Shown: in pieces, positions 57,066 through 64,000 of the stretch
Numbering within the stretch: the stretch's first letter is position 1
Layout: each line of letters opens with the position of its first letter
Assembly (NCBI GenBank): GCA_031308135.1
Contig: JAHLJT010000631.1
Span: 216,327,773 to 216,391,772 of the forward strand
Source of the DNA: Acheta domesticus
Lineage: Eukaryota; Arthropoda; Insecta; Orthoptera; Gryllidae
DNA: 64,000 bases
Direction of reading: 5' to 3'
Notes under the pieces: model-generated
Databases searched by the model: none
Seen by the model: only the letters and a program-made list of their open reading frames with translations
Told to the model about the DNA's origin: nothing
Program-made: the position numbers and the translations under genes

Positions 57066-58213
57066 TTTACTTTCCCGTATACGTACCTATATACGGAGTA
57101 ATATACGTAGTATAGGGAAAGTTATGTAATATTGCGGAAAATTGATTTCGAGATTCTAACGGAAATAAACGTTTTGGGGTCCCCTGATACCGAAAAAGTG
57201 TTGTTTTTTTATTCCGTCCGTTCGTCTGTGAACAACATTAGCGCCTAAAACATAAGTACAATTTCTTCCAAAATGGATATTCCCCTGTCGATCTGCTTCC
57301 ACTCGAGGCGCCGCGATTTTGAAATCGTCAAAATTTGGGGGTACTTTACATGAAGCTCCCCGGACATTTTCAAAATTTTCTCAAAAGTGGCTCCAAATTT
57401 TTTTCTTCAAATTTCTTTTAAGAATAAAGTAAGGTACAGTTATAAATGTGGCATATATCTCATTTTGACGGTAAACTCTGAATTTTCGAAAATTTTAAAA
57501 GTTTGATTTTTTTCGGCGTCTTCCTACAAGTGTAAAATTGAAGATACAGATTTTTCCTCCAAATGAAGTTTGTTCTCCAAAGTAAGTTGAATAGTTGAGG
57601 TCATGTACATTTTTTGAAAATTATAGCAGTTTTCGCGCAATATTGCATTCAATATTTGCAATTTTAAAAAATTAAAAAAACAAGATTTTCGCAAAAACGG
57701 CTCCAATTTTTTTTTAACTTTTGGTAGGGATAGTGCTAAATGTACTCTATGAAATTACACAATTGCAATATTGCTCTATTCTTTTGTTTTTTCAAAATTA
57801 CAAAAATGTATTTTTTTTTTACTTTTCCCCCACGTCGGTAATATATAGATCAGTGGTGATTTGTTCACATTCTTATATTTACGAGTACATGTGCTTTATA
57901 TAATGTCAAGTAAAGTTTCTCGAGAACTCAACCGTTTTCTGTGAAAACTAGCTCTAAATTCCGCATTTTCAGAAACGCTATGGTGTTCCAAATTGTTTCT
58001 TCAAACTTTTGGAACGGATAGAGCTAATTGCACTCTTTTATATGACGTACAGTACAATTCAGGGTATTTTTTGTTTTTGCAAAGATTACATGAATTAGGC
58101 GGCGATAGATGGCAGCTGGCAAGAGTATGTGGCAAATCCAAATAGCTAGCCCACACCCACGGAAATGGAAAACTAATACGGGAATGTCTGTGCCATTCTG
58201 TAGCACCACTGGT
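57066..58213 (+). repeat. Repeat A copy, complete single unit (1.15 kb)
   Basis: It starts TTTACTTTCCCGTATACGTA and ends CTGTAGCACCACTGGTTTA. Relative to 2183-3770 it lacks about 0.4 kb internally. TTTA occurs at both ends and may be a target duplication or part of the element. Confidence 0.8.
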
Positions 58214-58487
58214 TTACCATTCGAGGCATACATGTGATGACTTCGTTTTGCTTATGAAAAGTGAAATGCTTCTGAAATGTTATTTTAGTGGGCATTGCGT
58301 TGTGTACTTATGATCACCATAGTGACTTAAAGGATACAGAAGTGTTTGTAAATGGAAGGTATTGAACACATTCTGGATGAAATATTAGAAGAAGCGAACA
58401 AAGCCATGAAAATATTACTTCCTTCGAAAAGGAAAGATAGGTATGAGAGAGAGAAAGAATACATGTATAAATATGGAAAAGTAAAGA
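58214..58487. other. Spacer between repeat A copies
   Basis: AT-rich; a 64-codon frame at 58352-58546 runs into the next repeat and is not supported. Confidence 0.4.
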
Positions 58488-60560
58488 AAACTAGTGGTGC
58501 TAGAGAATGGCACAGACTTTCCCGTAATAGTTTTCTATTTCCTTGAGTCTGGGCCTAATGATGTATACATATACTCCTAGATGGATGACTGTCGCCTTGG
58601 CGGTGAGGCCACCCAAGGTGCCATTTTGCACGGCAAAACCTTGTTCGTATTGCCGAAAGCGGTGTGTTGTAGTGAGTTTTCTCTTGAGTGATTAGTGAAA
58701 CATTTTTTGTTTTGATTTTTTAAATGTTATCATTTTGATCTTTACTTAATGTAATTTTTATTTTCAAAGTTGGCCCAGGAAATCAATTATTTTTTGCCTT
58801 TTTTATCCATGTTTTATCACTATAAGGTGGGTTTCACAACAATATCGTGTAGTGGAATCTTAGTCTTAAGTGTTCATGTTTTGAACATGTATTTTAATCT
58901 ATTCATTTATTCTCTAAATGTATGTTTTGTTCTATTTCCTGTTATGTAAAATTAAAAGAAACATCTATTATTTGAATATTTTCTTTCAATGGTGAAAGGT
59001 ATCATTTGAATGTTTGTTCCTGCAAAAACGTTTTGTATTAATATGTAAATAAAAATGTCAGCCCATAAAAAGTACATATGTACTATATTTCTCTATGTGT
59101 TTTTATTTTAAATCTCTCTGCCACTTCCCAAATCCAGCAGTTATTTACAATCATCCATTCAGAGAGAAAAAAGGGATATTTGGAGTGAAACGCAGTTTTT
59201 CAAATCACATCAACAATAATTCTTATATTCTCTTATTCTTATATTTGAAAACGGAATATTGAAACAGAGAAAGAATCCTTAATAATAAAGCTACGTAGTA
59301 ATAATAATTTACTGTCACGTGCAGTATTAACATATAAATTGATCTCTTCTGAAGTAGTATAAGACGTTTGTACCTGTAAGTCATCATAAAAAACAAGTCC
59401 TCATTTTTGCAAGTCTCCGGTAACACTATGTCAATGCTGTTCGTAGTTTTATGTAAATTATAAAATATATTTCGACAATTTGTTGTTGCCTACAGCTTTA
59501 CTTTCTTATGATGGAACAGAACCATGTTAATAAATACAATGTATACGTGTTACACTCGTAAAAATCTACCGAACTTTCATGGGTGCAATTGACATTTGAA
59601 GCTTTTGCCGTGCAACATGGCTCCCTGTACGGCCTCACCTCCGCCTATTGGGAAAGCGCGGAGTCAGCCATCTAGTGGTATTTATATACATCATTGGTCT
59701 GGGCTAGCTATTAGGAATTGCCACATACTCTTGCCAGCTGTCATTTATAGGCGCCGAAAGTACATTTTTTTTTTTACATTTTCTTAATTTTTCGTTTTCC
59801 TAATGGTAGAAGGAAATATTAAATTTAGAATATTAAAGAACACAAAAATCTCGTCCTAAATGGCAATTTTCTTTTAAACATTTGTAGCCGCTTTTAAGAT
59901 AATAGCGTTTAAGCGCTACTAAAATATGCGAAATTTAAAGCTCTTTTACACAGACAGATTTTCAGTTATCACAGATTATTTTTCAGTTGCTGAGTGCCAG
60001 TAGCTCAGTAGCCGCGCGCTTGACGAGCTCCTTTGACTTCTCACTAGGTGGGAGCCGGAGGCCCGAGAATAGGAATGATCCCACTTCTGATGAACGAATA
60101 AGACAAAGGGTTTTCCAAATTGATGTTCCTCAATCGATCTGGCTGATGTTGCGGCCCCTTGAATTTGAAACCGATATTTTAACTTTGGAGGTACTTTACA
60201 TGAAGCCTCTGGGACATTTTTTCAAAATGAAAAAAAAGTGCTTCAACGTTTTTGATTAAGTTTTGTTCTTGGATAGTGTAAAGGGCGAATCTATGAAGCG
60301 ATTTTCAAAGTTACAAAGGGTGCACAGAAAAAAGGACCAGCACCACTTTCTTCATCATTCATTGCTACAAACATGAAAAAAGAATTAAAGAAAAAATTGG
60401 AGCCATTTATAAGAAAACGATTTTTATAATTTAAAAAATGCCTGTTTGACACAAAATTGCTTAAAAAATATTCATATCTTCGAAATATTGAACATAATCT
60501 TATTTGAAAATCGGTTTCTGATGAAAACATTTCATTAAGAAAAAACAAATTTCCAGCTTG
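58488..60560. repeat. Repeat A fragments, one split by a transposon
   Basis: The reverse-orientation end (AACTAGTGGTGCTAGAGAAT) runs 58488-58554 and resumes at 59697 (GTCTGGGCTAGCTATTAGGA) to about 59960. A forward-orientation piece follows at about 60090-60560 (GATGTTCCTCAATCGATCTG, GGTACTTTACATGAAGCCTC). A short unrelated insert with GTGCCAGTAGCTCAGTAGCC separates them. Confidence 0.7.
58555..59696. mobile_element. DNA transposon, 1.14 kb, about 100-bp TIRs, 8-bp duplication
   Basis: The 8-bp GTCTGGGC occurs immediately outside both ends (58547-58554 and 59697-59704). The termini read CTAATGATGTATAC (left) and CAATGATGTATATA (right, reversed). The inverted match extends inward with CTAGATGG(A/C)TGACT, GGCGG..GTGAGGCC and TTGCACGGCAAAA, about 100 bp. 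The interior has no coding frame. An 8-bp duplication suits hAT or P-type elements; the class is not settled. Confidence 0.85.
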
Positions 60561-60724
60561 TCTATTAAACTTTCCTTATTTCGTGAGAGAAAAAAATTTC
60601 TTCATAATACAAGTCGAGTTCCTGTCCATCATGAGTTTTTTTGTTGAATACAATTATAACTCTGAGAGAGATCAGTGTCATATTTTCTCTTTAGAAGAAA
60701 AGTAGTAAATGAGTTGGTGTATAT

Positions 60725-61186
60725 TGTGGCGTCATACGGGTGTAACCAAAACACAGACGAGAGTGGGTTTTTAGTAACCGTGAGTTTATTTATAAACTAG
60801 CCGTAGTCACAAATAACAAATTTCACTGCTTACAATTAACTAACTAAATAGATCCCACAACTAGGAGAGATTTTAATCGAACGGCTACCACACCGCTCTA
60901 CATCTGAGACCTAATGCATGTCTCCCTCGTCACGACAATGAATTGCCGGCCCCTTGACCACGTGCGACGCTCGCACTAACTTGCGCACAACTGCCCGAGG
61001 ACGCTGCTGAGAACAAGAAGAGGGAGGCCTTGTCTCGCGCCGTTATAAAGGCCTTCCACCGCCCCCATTGCCTCCGTGCCGTATCCGCGCTAGGCAGAAA
61101 TTCCCAATGCGTCATCTTCTGCAGCTTTTGTTAAACTTCCTGCTCTCGCGCAGGTAGACACCGTTGGAACGCGCCACGACGCTACA
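60725..61186 (-). mobile_element. Solo LTR (462 bp)
   Basis: It begins TGTGGCGTC and ends GACGCTACA on plus, so the ends are inverted TG...CA. ATAT flanks both sides (60721-60724 and 61187-61190), a 4-bp duplication. Read on minus it has CTTTATAACG as a TATA-like box (61050-61041), then CAGCAG start-like sequence and AATAAA (60790-60785) near the 3' end, so its sense is minus. No internal retroviral-type genes remain. A 4-bp duplication is usual for Gypsy- or BEL/Copia-range elements. Confidence 0.85.
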
Positions 61187-61190
61187 ATAT

Positions 61191-61678
61191 AAAATGTAAT
61201 TAAAAAAAGTGAAATGTCTGGCAATATATAACTTGAAGTGTTCCTTGAATAATGCTTTATGTTTTCAGTTACATATTAAATTTTAAAAAGTGTTACACTG
61301 CTGCTCCCCTTCTCCAGGCTTTTCTCCCTCAATTTGTTGGGTCACTTTTTCAATACTTTGCCCTTCTTGGGCATGGAGTGTATATTATATTTCTGGAGTA
61401 ATCTTTCACTAAGTGTTTGTCTTTTGTCTTATCACATTGCAATCAGTCAGTGCCTTATATCCCTTCAGCGAGTGGCTCTGCACTATTAGTAACTAGGGTT
61501 CCCAGATGGCCACCTGGCCAGGAATCTGTAGTGCTTTGAGTTGCTTCCTTGACTTCATGGAGTCTAGTTAAGCAGTTCAGCTAACAATGACAGCAATGTT
61601 TTGTTGTTTTTTCCCTCAAAATTATTGATGCTCATTCAGGTTTTCACTTCATCTGTAAACAGTGTGTTACAGTAGGGT
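61191..61678. other. Spacer, nothing recognised
   Basis: No open frame or repeat identified. Confidence 0.4.
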
Positions 61679-61686
61679 GACCAGAT

Positions 61687-61742
61687 CAATGATGTGTATA
61701 TATATACATCATTGGTATATATGGTATTTATATACATCATTG
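61687..61742. mobile_element. 56-bp miniature relative of the 58555 transposon
   Basis: It starts CAATGATGTGTATATA and ends TATATACATCATTG, the same termini as 58555-59696, with an extra internal CATCATTGG. Flanks GACCAGAT and AACCAGAT agree in 7 of 8 bases. Confidence 0.65.
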
Positions 61743-61751
61743 AACCAGATT

Positions 61752-63808
61752 CAGTGGCAGATCCAGGGGAACCATTGCCTCCCCCAAAAGGCGTAGGGTT
61801 TTTGTTTGTTACCTTTCTTTACATGGCGCAATTGATTTAAATATTTATTTATATTCAATATTTCTACAAAAAATACTGTTACATTGTTAAAAAGGATGTA
61901 GCTAAATTAAAAGATGCATTTGGGGAAAAGAAATGCTGTGAAATAGATAGATTAGTTGATGGTTCAAAATCAAGGGCAGCTTGGAAAACAATTAATGTTT
62001 TTAAAAAGATAATATAGAGAAACTGACATATTCCCTGATAAATAAAGAGCAATGAAAAAAATATGATGAAACTCGTTTAATAGAAACACAGACAGATTTT
62101 AAATATATAGATTATTCCTTAGATTGTGTAAATAAATCATGTGAAGATATAAGTGTGCACAAAATAAAAAAAGAGCTAATGGCTATGAAGAACAACAAAG
62201 CTCCCAGTCCTGGAGGTGTTCTTGTTGAATTGTTGAAACATTTGGCAGAAATATTTAATAAATGTCTGAAAGGAGAAGCCGTACCAAAAGACTGGAAATG
62301 TGCATATATTACATCACTTTATAAGAAAGTAAACAAAAGCTGTTTGCACCAATTACAGGGACTTGAGTGTCACAATTGATGGGACCCTTCCCATCAACTA
62401 GAAGGCTGTATGGACAGGTTCTGAGAGGTCGCATTGAAAGGGATATGATGGAACTAGAAGAACAGAGTGGATTTATATCTGGTTGATCCTACACAGATAA
62501 TCTCTTTTGCCTGAAACAGCTGATGGAAAAGTCCATACAGATGCCCATTACTTGATTTTGTAGCCCTAAGAAAAGCATACGATAGTGTACCAGTGGAAAA
62601 GTTGTGGGAAGCAATGAAAGAAAACATCCATGGGCAGTGCATAAATGCTGTAAAGAGGTTCTATGAAGGAAATAGCAGCCAGGTTAAAGCTTACACAGGC
62701 TTATCAGACTCTTTTATGACTAACAAGGGATTAAGACAAAGATGTTGTTTATCCCCAACACTTTCCGAAATATACATTTCATCAGCCTTGAGAAAATGGA
62801 CAAAAAAGTGCACTAAAATGGGAATTCAGTTAGGGGAAGAAAATATACATAATTTATTATTTCTAATGACCAAGTGGTTCTTGCAGAAGATGTAAATGAT
62901 GCTTCCTACATGATGAGAAAACTTGTAGAGGAATATGAAAAATGGGAATTGGAAATTAACTTGGAAAAGACTCACTATTTAGTAGTTGGTGATGTACAGG
63001 AAGATTTAATTCTAGAGGGTTCTAAGATTAAAAATGTCAAAGATTTTAAGTATTTCGGAGTTATTCTGACTGAAGAGGGTACGGATCAAGACAATATTTT
63101 ATCAAAATCGGAAAAGGTCGACAATTAATCAGTAAATTAAACCCACTACTTTGGAGTAAGGACATTAGAACTAAAACAAAAATCCAGCTGTTTAAGTCTT
63201 TGGTGGAGAGCGCAGTAACCTATGGCTTTGAAATGTGGGTACTAAACCAAGCTCTGAAAAAGAGAATTAATAGTGTTGAAAATAGTTTTTGGAGAAGATG
63301 CTGTGGAGTCGTGCTGCTTGATCATGTAAAAACAAAGACTATAAAAAGGCGATTAAGTATAGAAGGATGCTTAAGTGATGTTGTTGAAAAGAAAAGATTG
63401 TTATGGTATGGCCACTTACAAAGGATGGATTCAGAAAGACTGCTCAAATTTGGGCAAACCTTTTAAAAGGTTTATAACTGGTCACCAGCAAGACGGAAGA
63501 AAAGAGGTCGGCCAAGAGTGAAATGGAAGGATGGTGTAACAGTGGCAATGGAAAGAAGAGATATGTTACAAGACTCTTGACATTACAAAACAAAATGGCA
63601 CCTTGGATGTGATAAATAGCGAATATAGAGCTGTAAACATCGCTACTATACTATATCTATATTAGAACTATTTTATTATTTAAACAATAATATTGTTTAT
63701 TATCCTATACACACTACAAATATATTATACATTGTAATAAATATGTTTATTATTTAACCAAAATCTATGGTGCCCCCACTCCCCCACAATCAGCTGGATT
63801 CGCCTCTG
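61752..63808. repeat. Possible terminal inverted repeats around the second LINE
   Basis: CAGTGGCAGATCCAG (61752-61766) and its inverted partner CTGGATTCGCCTCTG (63794-63808) match in 12 of 15 bases. No target duplication is seen, so whether they bound an older DNA transposon is open. Confidence 0.3.
61860..63612 (+). pseudogene. LINE reverse transcriptase remnant (RTE-like type)
   Basis: Frames at 62155-62379, 62593-62895, 62874-63128 and 63200-63466 line up as one RT. Boxes seen: Met-Lys-Asn-Asn-Lys-Ala-Pro near 62185, Asp-Trp-Lys near 62290, Lys-Ala-Tyr-Asp near 62575, a damaged Gly-Leu-Arg-Gln-Arg-Cys near 62730, and Val-Leu-Ala-Glu-Asp. The catalytic YADD site near 62860-62870 is destroyed by a one-base deletion. 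The C-terminal Trp-Tyr-Gly-His-Leu-Gln-Arg-Met motif at 63403-63426 is typical of endonuclease-RT LINEs. 5' truncated; the endonuclease is missing. Confidence 0.85.
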
Positions 63809-64000
63809 TGCACAGTTTTTATAACATAAAACAGGACATTTCTGAAATATGGAAGAAGAAATCGGGACAAAGCAGGACATGAGTTTATAAAGAAAATGTG
63901 CTTCATAAATGACTTCACTGCTTTACTGAGACTAGTACTTTTAATAACCAACTTACAAACAACCTGCTCAACATGAACTTATGATTTCTCATTCAGGAAC
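63613..64000. other. AT-rich tail of the window
   Basis: Probable 3' flank of the LINE, then DNA with nothing recognised. Confidence 0.4.

Noticed and set aside
1..64000. CRISPR arrays, rRNA genes, bacterial operons
   Set aside because: No regular spaced repeats, rRNA-like sequence or operon structure; the window is clearly eukaryotic.

Overview
The window is animal, almost certainly insect, nuclear DNA. It is AT-rich, intron-rich and full of transposable elements, with spliced GT-AG genes and no operons, ribosome binding sites or CRISPR arrays. The only host gene I can support lies on the minus strand from about 44.2 kb down to 14.675 kb. It encodes a 576-residue SV2-like (synaptic vesicle glycoprotein 2 family) major facilitator transporter in 11 coding exons. 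All ten exon junctions keep the reading frame, and the joined protein has the GxxxDxxGRR loop, a large glycosylatable loop between the two halves, and a family-typical C-terminus. The mixture of LINEs, tRNA-derived SINEs and DNA transposons, with long introns, suggests a hemimetabolous insect (stick insect, cockroach/termite or orthopteran); that assignment is a guess.

Layout. 0-14.6 kb (3' of the gene): a jockey-type LINE remnant, a 3.2-kb inverted repeat built from an unclassified family I call repeat A, SINE copies, a GC-rich CCN array and two more repeat A copies. 14.7-17.2 kb: exons 11 to 8. 17.2-24.6 kb: intron 7, with a SINE ending 29 bp from exon 8 and split by a 2.18-kb DNA transposon with Transib-like ends. 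24.6-32.6 kb: exons 7 to 4, with introns holding a tandem repeat, a hammerhead-ribozyme-like fold, a perfect 82-bp inverted repeat, SINEs and a duplicated block carrying decoy splice donors. 32.6-41.7 kb: the 9-kb intron 3, with a foldback MITE and nested elements. 41.7-44.2 kb: exons 3, 2 and 1, with a triplicated 87-bp block covering the exon 3 donor. 44.2-49.4 kb: putative promoter region and AT-rich flank. 49.4-53.5 kb: a LINE inserted in repeat A with an 8-bp target duplication. 54.5-64 kb: nested transposons (SINE plus MITE, hAT transposase remnant, repeat A, a DNA transposon with an 8-bp duplication, a solo LTR and a second LINE).

One transporter gene is therefore embedded in, and partly edged by, selfish DNA. 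Several insertions or duplications lie within about 20-200 bp of its splice sites, which makes splicing effects the main functional question. Exons 1 and 4-8 are strongly GC-rich against AT-rich introns, while exons 9-11 are not.
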